From assembly GCF_900046455.1 (NCBI RefSeq), contig NZ_FCOT01000013.1, positions 620,001 to 684,000 of the forward strand: DNA of 64,000 bases, given 5' to 3'. Made by a program: the position numbers and the translations under genes. Position 1 is the first letter of the stretch; every line of letters starts with the position of its first letter. Source of the stretch: Cellulomonas timonensis (lineage in GTDB: Bacteria; Actinomycetota; Actinomycetes; Actinomycetales; Cellulomonadaceae). Of the stretch, positions 18,512-27,728 are shown in pieces. The notes under the pieces were generated by a model. The model was not told where the DNA came from, searched no databases, and worked only from the letters and a program-made list of their open reading frames with translations.

Positions 18512-18922
18512 CTAGGCGGCGGACCAGCCCGTCCACCGGTCCACGTGGGCGACGATCGCGGGCCCCGTAGGCGGGCGCCCTTGGTACTGCGGATACCGCG
18601 CCGAGAGCTCGGCGACCACCCAGTCATGCGCCGGGCCGTGTGTGACGACCTCGGCGCGCGCGTCGGCCCGCACCCACCACAGGAGCTCCCAGTCGTCCCG
18701 GTAGTGGTCGACGAGCAGGCTCACGCGGGGGTTCTCGGCGATGTTGCGCAAGCGCCTCAGGGCTGGGGTGCGCTTGGGCTTGTGGTCGACGGCGAGCAGC
18801 ACCTGGTCGTCGACGAGCGCGTGCGTCACGGGCACCAGGTGCGGCATCGCGTCGGTGCCAGTGGTCGCCAGGTAGGCATGGTCCGCGGCGGCGAACCTCC
18901 GCCGGCACTCGTCAGGGTCCAT
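18512..18922 (-). CDS. PPOX-class (TIGR03668-like) F420/FMN-dependent oxidoreductase
   Basis: A 136-residue split-barrel flavin/F420-binding protein. It opens DECRRRFAAADHAYLATTGTD and continues MPHLVPVTHAL, the first beta hairpin of the pyridoxamine-oxidase-like fold. KPKRTPALRRLRNIAENPRVSLLVDHY supplies the phosphate-binding basic patch. Related actinobacterial proteins use deazaflavin F420 or FMN to reduce small substrates. I start at the ATG of MDPDECRRR; the open frame further upstream overlaps the divergent lipoprotein gene and is not coding. Confidence 0.85.
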   Translation of the reverse strand: MDPDECRRRFAAADHAYLATTGTDAMPHLVPVTHALVDDQVLLAVDHKPKRTPALRRLRNIAENPRVSLLVDHYRDDWELLWWVRADARAEVVTHGPAHDWVVAELSARYPQYQGRPPTGPAIVAHVDRWTGWSAA

Positions 18923-18958
18923 GCGGCCAGGATGCCCGCCGACGCGTGGCACGGCACG

Positions 18959-19930
18959 ATGCCCGACATGAGCGTGATGCCGGAGGGGGCCGTCGCCGCG
19001 ATCGGCGCGGTCGTGGCCGGCGCGGGCCTTGTCGCGGTCCTGGCCGGCTGCACGCCACCGTCGTCGCCCCCGCCCACGCCCACGAGCGTCCTCACCTCTC
19101 CTCCTGACGTCCCCCGCACCGAGCCGACGCCGCAGCCCCAGCCCTTGCCGCCCGGCGTCACCGTGGAGGTCCGGCAGGCGCGCGTGGAATGGGGGGACCG
19201 GATCGTGCGGGTGCGCGTGGCCAACGACACCGCCGAGCCCCTGGTGTTGTCCTCCGCCGAGATCGCCGGGCCACGCTGGACGACCCCTGCGCGGTCGCTG
19301 GACCCCGTGGCGGCGGGCGCGGGCGGCGCGGCGGAGATCCGGGTCCGGCTGGGCGAGCCCCGATGCGAGCAGGCGGACGCCGTCGACGTCCTCACGCTCG
19401 CCGTCGGGGACGCGGACGACTCCGAGGGCCCGACGGCCGCCGTCCTCGTCCATGCCCTCGACGCCGTGGCCGACCCCCGAGGCGTCCTCACCGCTCGGTG
19501 GGCCGAGGACTGCGCCGCCGCAGCGGTGGCCGCCGGCGCGCGCCTGACGTGGTCGCCCGGCCTGGAGGTCGTCGAGGACCCCGCGGGGCTGCGGGCACGG
19601 CTCACCCTGCGACTCGAGCCCGTGCCCGGCGGGCCGCGCGTGGAGGTGGCCACGATCGACGCGACGACGCTGCTGTCGCCCGCCAGCGGGACCCAGTGGC
19701 ATCCGGCGCTGGCCAGCGCCGACGGAGGGCCAGCGACGGCGACGGTCGACGCCATCCCGGCCCGCTGCGACCCGCACGCCGTCGCCGAGGACAAGCGCGG
19801 ATGGCAGATGCCCGTGCGGGCGAGCGTCGACGGCGTGGCGCAGGAGGTCTTCTACCTGCCGCTGCCCGACGACGGCCGGGCGGCGCTGCACGCCTTCATC
19901 GGCCAGGCGTGCGCGTGGCCCCCTGACTGA
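18959..19930 (+). CDS. Predicted lipoprotein, unknown function
   Basis: A 323-residue secreted protein. The N-terminus has a hydrophobic signal (AAIGAVVAGAGLVAV) ending in the lipobox LAGC, so it should be lipid-anchored outside the membrane. A Pro/Thr-rich linker (PPSSPPPTPTSVLTSPP) follows, then a beta-rich region of about 250 residues (VTVEVRQARVEWGDRIVRVRV) that may hold one or two immunoglobulin-like domains. I recognise no family. The start could also be the ATG three codons later. It is transcribed divergently from the PPOX gene and lies 44 bases before hrpB on the same strand. Confidence 0.7.
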   Translation: MPDMSVMPEGAVAAIGAVVAGAGLVAVLAGCTPPSSPPPTPTSVLTSPPDVPRTEPTPQPQPLPPGVTVEVRQARVEWGDRIVRVRVANDTAEPLVLSSAEIAGPRWTTPARSLDPVAAGAGGAAEIRVRLGEPRCEQADAVDVLTLAVGDADDSEGPTAAVLVHALDAVADPRGVLTARWAEDCAAAAVAAGARLTWSPGLEVVEDPAGLRARLTLRLEPVPGGPRVEVATIDATTLLSPASGTQWHPALASADGGPATATVDAIPARCDPHAVAEDKRGWQMPVRASVDGVAQEVFYLPLPDDGRAALHAFIGQACAWPPD

Positions 19931-19974
19931 CCGCGCCGAGCGGGGCGCCCGGCGCGAGGAGGCAGACTTCCCCT

Positions 19975-22515
19975 GTGCCCACCGACCCGATCGCGCGCCT
20001 GCTCGCGTCCCCGCCGGACCTCCCGGTCCTCGCGAGCCTGCCCGCGCTCATCGACGCCGTCCGCGCACGCGGCACGGCAGTGGTCCAGGCGCCGCCCGGC
20101 ACCGGCAAGACGACACTGGCGCCGCCGGCCCTCGCCCTCGCCGTCAGCGGGCGCGTCGTGGTGGCCCAGCCGCGCCGCCTCGCCGCCCGAGCCGCCGCCC
20201 ACCGGCTCGCGGGGCTGCTCGGGGAGCCCGTCGGCCAGACGGTCGGATACGCGGTGCGCGGTGAGCGCCGCAGCGGCCCGGCCACGCGGGTGGAGGTGGT
20301 GACCACCGGCGTGCTGCTGCGCCGCCTGCAGCGCGACCCCGAGCTCGCCGGGGTGGGCGCGGTGGTGCTCGACGAGTGCCATGAGCGGAACCTCGACGCG
20401 GACCTCACGCAGGCACTGCTCGTGGACGTGCGCGCGAACCTCCGCGAGGACCTGGTGCTCGTCGCGATGTCCGCGACGGTGGAGGCGTCCCGCACCGCGG
20501 CGCTCATCGGGGACGGCTCCCCGGCGCCTGTCATCGAGACCCCGGCGGCCTTGCACCCCGTCGACGAGTTGTGGCGCCCGCCGCCGCCCCGCATCCGACG
20601 CGTCGACGAGCGGGGGGTCACGCCGGCCTTCCTCGACCATGTGGCCGCAAGCGTGCGGCAGGCGCTCGCCGAGCGCGAGGGCGACGTGCTGGTCTTCGTG
20701 CCGGGCGCGGGCGAGGTGAACGGCGTCGCCCGACGGCTGGCAGGCGTCGAGGCCGACGTCCGCCCGCTGCACGGCAGGCTGCCGCACCGCGAGCAGGACC
20801 TCGCGCTGGCCCGGGGGCCCCGCCGCCGGGTGGTGGTGTCGACGGCGGTGGCCGAGTCGTCGCTCACGGGGCCGGGGGTCCGGATCGTCGTCGACGCGGG
20901 GCTCGCACGACAGCCCCGCACGGACCACCGGCGGGGCCTGGCCGGACTGGTCACGGTCAACGTCAGCCGGGCGGGCGCCGAGCAGCGCGCCGGGAGGGCG
21001 GGGCGCGAGGGGCCGGGCGCCGTGTACCGGTGCTGGTCGCAGGCCGAGCACGCGCAGCTTGCCGAGCACCCGGAGCCCGAGATCATGACGGCCGACCTCA
21101 CGGCGTTCGCCCTGGAGCTGGCCTGCTGGGGCTCGGCCGACGGCGCCGGGCTCGCGCTGATGGACGCCCCGCCGCCCGCCGCGATGTCCGTGGCGCACAG
21201 CACCCTGCGCGCCCTCGGCGCGGTGGGCCCGGACGGGCGGGTGACCGATCGAGGGCGTGCCATCGCGCGGGTGGGCGCCGACCCCCGGCTGGCGCGCGCG
21301 CTGATCGACGCCGCCGGGACCGTGGGGGCGCGGCGCGCGGCCGAGGTCGTGGCGATGCTCTCCGCCGACGTCCGGGCGCCTGGGGGCGACCTCGTGGCGG
21401 CGCTGCGGTCGTTGCGCCGCGGTGGGCCGGAAGCCCGTGGCAGTGGGTGGCTGGACGAGGTCCGCCGGCTGGAGCGCGCGCTTCCCGGCGCCGGCGCGCG
21501 GGCGGTGGCGGCCGAGGGCCACGCGGCGCCGCAAGGGCTCACCGACGACGTCGCCGTCGGGCTGGTCGTCGCCCTCGCGCACCCGGACCGGGTCGCCCGG
21601 CTGCGCCCCGGCGGGTCCGCGTACCTGATGGCCTCGGGCACCGGCGCCACGCTGCCCGCCGAGCACTCCCCGCTGCACGGCATCGAGTGGCTCGCCGTGG
21701 CCGACGCGGATCGTGGCGCGGGGCGCCGCGACGCGACGATCCGCTCGGCGGCCCCGATCGACGAGGACCTCGCGATCCGGGCCGCGCAGGCGCTGCGACG
21801 CGACGAGGAGACGGTGGCGTGGTCGGACGGGCAGGTCGTCGCGCGGCGCACCTCCCGGCTGGGCGCGATCGAGCTGCGCTCGGCGCGGCTCGTCGACCCG
21901 CCGGCCGACCTGGTGGTGGCGGCGGTGCGCGAGGGCCTCGACCGGGAGGGCCTGGCGATGCTGCCGTGGACTGACGCGGCGGTGGGGCTGCGCCAACGGC
22001 TGGCCTTCCTGCGGTCCGCGCTGGGCGAGCCGTGGCCGGACGTCGGCGACGACGCGCTGCTCGCGCGCGTCGACGACTGGCTGGGACCGGACCTGGCGCG
22101 GGTGCGGGGCGCGCGGGACCTGCAGCGCCTCGACATACGCGGCGCGCTGCGCAGGCTGCTGCCCTGGCCTGCTGCCGCACGCCTCGACGAGCTGGCGCCC
22201 GAGCGGTTGGAGGCGCCAAGCGGCTCGCAGGTGCGGCTCGACTACTCGGGCGACCAGCCCGTGCTCGCCGTGCGGCTGCAGGAGGCCTTCGGGTGGCGGC
22301 GCACGCCCCGCGTCGCCGACGGCCGCGTGCCCGTGCTGCTGCACCTGCTCTCCCCGGCGCGGCGCCCGGCCGCCGTGACCGCCGACCTGGAGTCGTTCTG
22401 GCGCACGGGCTATCCGCAGGTCCGCGCCGAGTTGCGCGGGCGCTACCCCAAGCACGCATGGCCGCAGGACCCGTGGACGGCCGAGCCGTCCCGCGGAGTG
22501 CGCCGCGGCGGCTGA
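19975..22515 (+). CDS. hrpB: ATP-dependent RNA helicase HrpB
   Basis: An 846-residue DEAH-family helicase. Walker A is PPGTGKTT, motif II is DECH (VVLDECHERN), motif III is SAT, and motif VI lies in QRAGRAGREGPGAVYRCW. The C-terminal half, including the HA2-like region and the end motif KYPKHAWPQDP-like (RYPKHAWPQDP), is specific to HrpB. HrpB proteins are cytosolic and are thought to remodel RNA, although the biological role is poorly defined. The start is a GTG 44 bases after the lipoprotein gene, so the two may be cotranscribed. Length and motif order are normal. Confidence 0.92.
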   Translation: MPTDPIARLLASPPDLPVLASLPALIDAVRARGTAVVQAPPGTGKTTLAPPALALAVSGRVVVAQPRRLAARAAAHRLAGLLGEPVGQTVGYAVRGERRSGPATRVEVVTTGVLLRRLQRDPELAGVGAVVLDECHERNLDADLTQALLVDVRANLREDLVLVAMSATVEASRTAALIGDGSPAPVIETPAALHPVDELWRPPPPRIRRVDERGVTPAFLDHVAASVRQALAEREGDVLVFVPGAGEVNGVARRLAGVEADVRPLHGRLPHREQDLALARGPRRRVVVSTAVAESSLTGPGVRIVVDAGLARQPRTDHRRGLAGLVTVNVSRAGAEQRAGRAGREGPGAVYRCWSQAEHAQLAEHPEPEIMTADLTAFALELACWGSADGAGLALMDAPPPAAMSVAHSTLRALGAVGPDGRVTDRGRAIARVGADPRLARALIDAAGTVGARRAAEVVAMLSADVRAPGGDLVAALRSLRRGGPEARGSGWLDEVRRLERALPGAGARAVAAEGHAAPQGLTDDVAVGLVVALAHPDRVARLRPGGSAYLMASGTGATLPAEHSPLHGIEWLAVADADRGAGRRDATIRSAAPIDEDLAIRAAQALRRDEETVAWSDGQVVARRTSRLGAIELRSARLVDPPADLVVAAVREGLDREGLAMLPWTDAAVGLRQRLAFLRSALGEPWPDVGDDALLARVDDWLGPDLARVRGARDLQRLDIRGALRRLLPWPAAARLDELAPERLEAPSGSQVRLDYSGDQPVLAVRLQEAFGWRRTPRVADGRVPVLLHLLSPARRPAAVTADLESFWRTGYPQVRAELRGRYPKHAWPQDPWTAEPSRGVRRGG

Positions 22516-22538
22516 CCGCGGGCCCCCAGCCCGGGCCC

Positions 22539-23453
22539 TCAACCGCCCGCGGCGCCCGGCGTCGAGGCAGGCACAGCACCCCGGGAGACCAGCACGGTGG
22601 TCGCCGCTCGGCGCACCACCTCGTTGCTCACCGAGCCGAGGAGCATGCCGCGGAAGCTGCCGAGCCCGCGGGATCCCACGACCACGAGCTGGGCCTCCGG
22701 CGCCGCGGAGAGGAGCGCATGGGCCGGGGCGTCGTCCAGCAGCACGACCTCCACCCTCAGCGCCGGCTGGGCCGCGCGCAGGTCGTCCGCGACCTGTGAC
22801 ACGCGCCGGTGGGCGGGATCGTCGGGCACGGCCTCGTCGCCCGTCACCGGTGGCGGGCGCACACCGCGCCCGTAGGGCTCGGCGATCGGGGGCCGGGCGT
22901 GCACCACCACCAGGGGCACACCGCGCGGGGCGGCCTCCCGGGAGGCCGTCGAGGCGGCGGCGAGGGACGCCCGCGAGCCGTCGACGCCCACCACGACGGG
23001 GCCGCTCGCGTCGTCCGGCGCCGCGCCGCGCACCACGGCCACCGGGCACTCGGCATGTGCGGTGACGTGGCTGACGACCGAGCCCAGCGGCAGGCGTGGC
23101 CCGCGCTCGCCTCCGCCCACCACCAGGAGCTGCGCCTCGGCGCTGACCCCGAGCAGGGTGGGCACCGTCGGCCCGTGCAGCAGGCGGCCCTCGACGTCCA
23201 GGCCGGGGCGCCGCTCACGCGCGACTCGCACGGCTCCTGCGAGGCTCTCCCTCGCCTCGGCGTCGAACGAGACGCCGTCCGGCACGTACGGGTACCACCC
23301 CCAGCCGGTCAGCTCCTGAGGCTCCTGGTAGGCGCAGACGACCAGGGCCGCCGCGCCGCGCAGCGCCGCCTCGTCCGCGCCCCAGGCCAGCGTGCGCGCA
23401 CTGTGCGGCGATCCGTCGACCGCGATGACCACAGGACCGGTGGCGTCGTCCAT
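22539..23453 (-). CDS. Tandem universal stress protein (UspA family)
   Basis: A 304-residue protein made of two Usp domains. Domain 1 begins PVVIAVDGSPHSARTL and domain 2 begins PVVVGVDGSRASLAA. Each ends with the ATP-binding G-x2-G-x9-G-S signature: GGERGPRLPLGSVVSHV in the first and GSRGLGSFRGMLLGSVSNEV in the second. Both sites look intact, so ATP binding is expected. Tandem Usp proteins in actinobacteria respond to hypoxia and other stresses. I start at the ATG of MDDATGPVV; the frame remains open 23 codons upstream, but that part looks non-coding. Confidence 0.9.
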   Translation of the reverse strand: MDDATGPVVIAVDGSPHSARTLAWGADEAALRGAAALVVCAYQEPQELTGWGWYPYVPDGVSFDAEARESLAGAVRVARERRPGLDVEGRLLHGPTVPTLLGVSAEAQLLVVGGGERGPRLPLGSVVSHVTAHAECPVAVVRGAAPDDASGPVVVGVDGSRASLAAASTASREAAPRGVPLVVVHARPPIAEPYGRGVRPPPVTGDEAVPDDPAHRRVSQVADDLRAAQPALRVEVVLLDDAPAHALLSAAPEAQLVVVGSRGLGSFRGMLLGSVSNEVVRRAATTVLVSRGAVPASTPGAAGG

Positions 23454-23546
23454 CAGCGCTCCCTCGGGCGTGGGACCAGACCTTCCCACGATGCGCCGCG
23501 ACGGCGGTTGGCGCACCCGCACACGCAGGGCGTCGCCCGAGCAGGC

Positions 23547-24149
23547 TCAGGCGTGGCGCAGGACGCTCACCGCGAAGTCCGCGTCGTCGTGCCACGCGCC
23601 GAGCTGCCAGGTCGCGAAGCGGTGCTCGACCCGCAGCCCCGCATCGGCCACCGCGGCGTCGAACAGCTCCAGGGGCAGCCTGCCGACCTGGTAGCCGACG
23701 ACCACGAAGCCGTCGGCGGACACGGCCGCGCCCACCCGGCGCAGCGCCTCGGACTCCGTGCCCCGCACGAGGAAGGGCATCACGTTGCCGGCCAGCACCG
23801 CGGCGTCGAAGGGCTCGCCCTCGCCCATCGCGTCCAGGTCGAGGGCAGCGAGGTCCGAGACCAGCCAGCGCGGCCCCGGATGGTCCTGCCGCGCGGCCTC
23901 GATGAGGATCGGGTCCACGTCGACGCCGACCACGCGGTGCCCGCGCGCGTGCAGCTCGCCGCCGACCCGGCCCGGCCCGCAGCCCGCGTCGAGGATGCGC
24001 GCGCCGCGCTCCACCATCGCGTCGACGAGCCGCGCCTCGCCGGCGAGGTCCTGGCCGGCGGCGGCCATCGCGCGGAATCGCTCGATGTACCAGTGGGAGT
24101 GCTCAGGGTTGGTGAGTCCGGGCCAGCCGGCTCCGTCAGACGTGGACAT
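23547..24149 (-). CDS. Class I SAM-dependent methyltransferase
   Basis: A 200-residue methyltransferase. SAM motif I is ILDAGCGPGRVGGELHARG, followed by the acidic residue in VVGVDVDPILIEAA and motif III-like region FDAAVLAGNVMPFL. The N-terminal helix HSHWYIERFRAMAAAGQDL is typical of small-molecule methyltransferases of this type; the substrate is unknown. The start at 24149 overlaps the 3' end of the diguanylate cyclase gene by 14 bases, so the two genes are probably cotranscribed. Confidence 0.85.
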   Translation of the reverse strand: MSTSDGAGWPGLTNPEHSHWYIERFRAMAAAGQDLAGEARLVDAMVERGARILDAGCGPGRVGGELHARGHRVVGVDVDPILIEAARQDHPGPRWLVSDLAALDLDAMGEGEPFDAAVLAGNVMPFLVRGTESEALRRVGAAVSADGFVVVGYQVGRLPLELFDAAVADAGLRVEHRFATWQLGAWHDDADFAVSVLRHA

Positions 24150-25237
24150 CCCCGTAGTCTCTGCCGCCGTCGGGCCCCTGGCCACTTGCGACACCCGGGC
24201 GCCCGTCGAGCGGGGGAACGTCACAGTCCCACTCCGAGAGGCGCACGCAGTCGCGGCCCTCGTGCTTCGCCCGGTACATGGCCGCGTCGGCTGCCGCCAG
24301 GACCTCCGCGGCGCTCCTGTCGCCCCGGTGCGAGGCCACCCCCGCCGAGAATGTCGTGTCCGAGAGCTCCGCCCACTCGGCGCGCAGCGTCGCCAGCAGC
24401 GTCAGCGCCTGCCCGGGCCGGGTCCGCGTGAGCACCAGCACGAACTCCTCGCCGCCGAACCGGGCCGCGTAGTCCCTGCCGCGGGCCAGCGCCGACAGCG
24501 TGTGGCCGAACCGCTCGAGCATGACGTCGCCCGCGGCGTGGCCGAGCGTGTCGTTCACGCGCTTGAAGTGGTCGAGGTCGCAGATCACCACGCAATCCCC
24601 GGGGGCGAGCCGGGTGAGCCGCTCGTCGAGGCCGCGTCGGTTGCCGAGCAGGGTGAGGGAGTCCGTCGTGGTGGCGGACCGCAGCAGCTCGGTGGCCTTG
24701 CGATGCCGTGACGTGCTCGCCGCCAGCGTGAGGCTGATCGCGAGCCACGCCGCGCAGTAGATGCCCACCCGCAGCCATGCCGAGACGGTGAAGGTCGAGA
24801 GGGTGGCGATGTAGGTGATCGTCGCCACGGGCAGGATCGCGACGCCGACCCAGGCACGGTGGAAGAGCCCCACGTAGACGAAGCACACGGGGATGAGGCC
24901 GACGTACGCATGGGCGAGGCCCTCGGTCCCCACAGCGATGACCAGCAGGGCGCCAAGGCTCGCCATCGGGAAAACCACTGTGGACACGGCGGGCAGGCTC
25001 CGCCACGGTGCCCACAGGCTGGCGGCGAGGAGTGCCAGCGCGGCCACGGCTGTCGACACCCACACCCCCGGCGACCGCTCGTCGACCTGGAGCAGTGGAG
25101 CGGTCACTGTGATGACCACCACCTGGAACAGGAGCATCATCCTGCCGACAACCGCCGCCTGGCCCCCGGAACGGGACCATGCGGGTGTGTGGCGCAGGAG
25201 CCAGCGCACCGCCGACGAGTCGAGCGCCGTGGAGGCG
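24136..25237 (-). CDS. Membrane-bound diguanylate cyclase (GGDEF), 5' end cut by adapter artefact
   Basis: About 367 genuine residues remain. The first 170 are hydrophobic with roughly five or six membrane helices (for example FQVVVITVTAPLLQV, VVFPMASLGALLVIAV, ILPVATITYIATLSTF). The rest is a GGDEF domain: DSLTLLGNRRGLDERL, DLDHFKRVNDTLGHAAGD and active-site loop RFGGEEFVLV. It should make cyclic di-GMP from two GTP. The GGEEF form is catalytically competent, and no upstream RxxD inhibitory site is obvious. The real start codon is lost: the frame runs into adapter sequence at 25238, and the apparent N-terminus MCIRDS is adapter-encoded. The gene may be joined to the wrong upstream DNA. Confidence 0.85.
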
Positions 25238-25301
25238 CTGTCTCTTATACACATACGACGCGGCCGCCGAGCTTACGCGGTCAGAGGTGTATGAGAGACA
25301 G
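25238..25301. other. Tn5/Nextera adapter artefact (assembly chimera point)
   Basis: The block begins with CTGTCTCTTATACACAT, the start of the 19-base Tn5 mosaic end, and finishes with its inverse AGAGGTGTATGAGAGACAG with two mismatches. Between them lies sequence resembling two head-to-head copies of the Nextera read-1 adapter stem. Translations across it give the tell-tale strings MCIRDS, CLLYTYDAA and YERQG. No transposase and no 9-base target duplication are present. It is library DNA, not genome, and the flanks should not be assumed contiguous. Confidence 0.93.
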
Positions 25302-25412
25302 GGGCGCACACCGCACCGATCGGCTCCCCGGGCGCGGGCCTGCGGGGTTCGCGACGAGACGTTGGTCACGTCACCCGGTCGGGTGCCGTCGACGGCCCCG
25401 TGGGCCCGGCGC

Positions 25413-25628
25413 TCAGGTCCCCTCGCGGCTGCCCAGCCTGATCGGGATGAAGAACGCGAGGGTGCAGCTCAGGATCCCGGCGGCGAACACCCAGCCGTTG
25501 GATCGCGCGAATCCGAGCGAGAACAGCCAGAACCCGAGCATCAGCAGCAGGAAGCAGAGCGCGAACAACGCCGGGCGGGCCTCGGGGGGTGTGGGCCGCG
25601 GGGTCTCGTCGTCATCGGAGGATGTCAC
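25413..25628 (-). CDS. Small two-helix membrane protein
   Basis: A 71-residue protein. An acidic, proline-rich start (TSSDDDETPRPTPPEA) precedes two hydrophobic segments, ALFALCFLLLMLGFWLFSL and WVFAAGILSCTLAFFIPI, giving a likely hairpin in the membrane. I start at the GTG at 25628 because GAGGGAG lies six bases upstream; an ATG 20 codons further up lacks such a site. Function unknown. It lies just beyond the adapter junction and is divergent from the next gene. Confidence 0.55.
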   Translation of the reverse strand: MTSSDDDETPRPTPPEARPALFALCFLLLMLGFWLFSLGFARSNGWVFAAGILSCTLAFFIPIRLGSREGT

Positions 25629-25802
25629 GTCGCGCTCCCTCACCTGGTCGGCGTCGCGCTGTCCACCCAGGATGCGGCGCCACCCCAACGGGTGCGAGCG
25701 TTCGCCCCCGCGGCCAGCGTCAACCTGTCAGCATTGACCCGTGGAGTGCCGGGGATATCTCCTGCGAGCGCCACCCATAGAGGACGGACCGACGCCCCCG
25801 CC

Positions 25803-26711
25803 ATGACCACGACCCTGCCCCAGCACATCGACTACCAGCCCCTGCGCGCGGATCCCACCGCCGAGGAGCTCGCGCAGCTCCGGAGCGCCATGGGGGCCGG
25901 CGAGTTCGGGCGCCCCTCGCGTGACCGCTACGCCAAGAAGTCGCGCGTGGGCATCGCCATGGCGGCGACGGTCGGTGGGTTCCTCGGGCTCATCTTCGGG
26001 ATCATGGCGCTCGTGGCCTTCGTCAAGGGCGACAAGGAGGACGCGCTGATCGGCCTGTGGTTCACGGCAGGGGTCGCGGCCATCGGCCTGGTGTGCGGGT
26101 GGCTCGCCGACCGCAGCGAGCGCCGTGGATTCGCCGCCATCTGGCGACTGGTGGGCTTCGCGAGGGCCAACGGGCTCCATGTCGAGCCCGAGGCGAAGGT
26201 CAAGCTCCTGCCGGGGAGCATCTTCACCACCAAGAGCCACGCCTCCACCAGCGAGAAGGTCAGCTGGACGGCAGGCGGGCACGCTGTGCAGGCCGCTGTC
26301 CACCACCGCGCGAGCGGCGGAGCCCAGGCGCGCTCCTTCACCTCCCGCTACCTGGCGGTCCAGCTGGGAGACGTCCCGCGGCTCACCTTCGTCACAGTCG
26401 GCCGGCGCGGCGCCGCACGGCCCGCCGCCATCGCCGGCCCTGAGACCACCCTCACGGGCGACCGGGGCGGCCGGGGAACGCTCACGGCCCTCGCCGCCAC
26501 CACGCCCGCCGCCCGCGCGTTCCTCACGGAGGAGCTCGCCGGGCTGCTGACCGACCCAGACCACCCGTGTCACGCAGAGGCCAAGGGCGGGTGGTTCTTC
26601 GCGTACTACCCCGCGAACCAGAAGATGGACGAGGCCTATTGGCGCCACGCGTTCGCGCTCGCGGACGCCGTCGCCCGCGCCCACGAGTCGAGCACGCACA
26701 GCATTCCCTGA
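25803..26711 (+). CDS. Membrane-associated hypothetical protein
   Basis: A 302-residue protein starting at ATG (MTTTLPQHIDYQPLRADPTA). After a soluble N-terminus of about 60 residues it has two membrane helices (AMAATVGGFLGLIFGIMALVAF and IGLWFTAGVAAIGLVCGWLA), then a soluble domain of about 190 residues with mixed alpha/beta character (LLPGSIFTTKSHASTSEKV, GGWFFAYYPANQKMDEAYW). I recognise no family. The topology suggests a cytoplasmic C-terminal domain tethered to the membrane. The gene lies 36 bases before the AlkA-like glycosylase gene on the same strand and may be cotranscribed with it. Confidence 0.65.
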   Translation: MTTTLPQHIDYQPLRADPTAEELAQLRSAMGAGEFGRPSRDRYAKKSRVGIAMAATVGGFLGLIFGIMALVAFVKGDKEDALIGLWFTAGVAAIGLVCGWLADRSERRGFAAIWRLVGFARANGLHVEPEAKVKLLPGSIFTTKSHASTSEKVSWTAGGHAVQAAVHHRASGGAQARSFTSRYLAVQLGDVPRLTFVTVGRRGAARPAAIAGPETTLTGDRGGRGTLTALAATTPAARAFLTEELAGLLTDPDHPCHAEAKGGWFFAYYPANQKMDEAYWRHAFALADAVARAHESSTHSIP

Positions 26712-26747
26712 CGTCCGAACGCCTCGACGCGAGGGGAGGGCCAGCGC

Positions 26748-27701
26748 ATGTCCGATGGCCCCAGCCGCGCGTGTGAGCATGGGAAGGTGGAGTGCCACGA
26801 GACCTCGCTGGAGTTGCCCGGGCCGGTGGACGCGCGCCTGACGCTGGCCCCGCTGGCACGCGGCCGGTTCGACCCGACGTTCCAGCGCACCGCAGACGGC
26901 GCGCTGTGGCGCACCACCCGCATGCCGGACGGCCCCGCCACCTGCCGCATCGTGCAGGCCACGCCCTGGCATGCGCGCCTCACCGCGTGGGGACCGGGGG
27001 CGGAGCAGGCGCTCGCGGCCGCGCCGGCGCTGTTGGGCGCGCAGGACGACCTGAGCGACTTCGACCCCCCGCATGAGCTGGTCCGGTCCGCGCACCGCCG
27101 CCATCCCGGCCTGCGAATGCTGCGCACCGGGCGCGTGCTCGAGTCGCTCGTCCCGGCGATCCTCGAGCAGCGGGTCATCGTGAGGACCGCGCACGACGCG
27201 TGGCGGTGGCTGCTGCTGCGCCACGGGACGGCGGCGCCGGGCCCCGCGCCCGAGGGCATGCGGGTGGCCCCCGACGCGCAGGGGTGGCTCGCGGTGCCGT
27301 CATGGGACTTCCACCGCGCCGGCGTCGACCCCCGCCGGGCGCGGACGGTGCGCGAGTGCGCGAGTGTGGCCGCCAGGCTCGAGGAGGCGGCGACGATGCC
27401 GCACGCCCTCGCCCGAGCGAGGCTGCGCCTGGTGCCCGGGGTGGGCGTGTGGACGGCCGCGGAGACCGCGCAGCGCGCGTTCGGCGACCCCGACGCGATC
27501 TCCGTCGGCGACTACCACCTGGCCGCGCAGGTCGGCTGGGCGCTGACCGGGCAACGCGTCGACGACGATCGGATGCTCGAGCTGCTGGAGCCGTTCCGGC
27601 CGCATCGGCAGCGGGTGGTGCGCCTGCTGCTCCTGTCCGGGGCCGCCCGCGTGCCGAGGCGGGGCCCGCGCCTGTCGGTGCAGGACCACCGGCGGAATTG
27701 A
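26748..27701 (+). CDS. AlkA-like DNA-3-methyladenine glycosylase (HhH-GPD superfamily)
   Basis: A 317-residue base-excision repair glycosylase. The first 100 residues form the AlkA-type N-terminal region. The helix-hairpin-helix is read in LRLVPGVGVWTAAETAQRAFGDP, and the catalytic aspartate is the one in ISVGDYHLAAQVGW, the usual GDYH motif. Family members remove alkylated bases such as 3-methyladenine from DNA. ILEQRVIVRTAHDAWRWL is the conserved HhH-GPD entry helix. The length is normal. No ada gene is adjacent. Confidence 0.85.
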   Translation: MSDGPSRACEHGKVECHETSLELPGPVDARLTLAPLARGRFDPTFQRTADGALWRTTRMPDGPATCRIVQATPWHARLTAWGPGAEQALAAAPALLGAQDDLSDFDPPHELVRSAHRRHPGLRMLRTGRVLESLVPAILEQRVIVRTAHDAWRWLLLRHGTAAPGPAPEGMRVAPDAQGWLAVPSWDFHRAGVDPRRARTVRECASVAARLEEAATMPHALARARLRLVPGVGVWTAAETAQRAFGDPDAISVGDYHLAAQVGWALTGQRVDDDRMLELLEPFRPHRQRVVRLLLLSGAARVPRRGPRLSVQDHRRN

Positions 27702-27728
27702 GCGGGCGGCCGATCGAGCCCGCCGCGC

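Noticed and set aside
19852-23049. A 1065-codon open frame on the minus strand
   Set aside because: It lies opposite hrpB, has extreme Arg/Pro/Gly composition and no domains; hrpB has clear motifs.
25238-25301. Miniature transposon or Tn5-derived insertion
   Set aside because: The mosaic ends flank adapter-like sequence only, with no 9-base target duplication and no gene, which fits library adapter rather than a mobile element.
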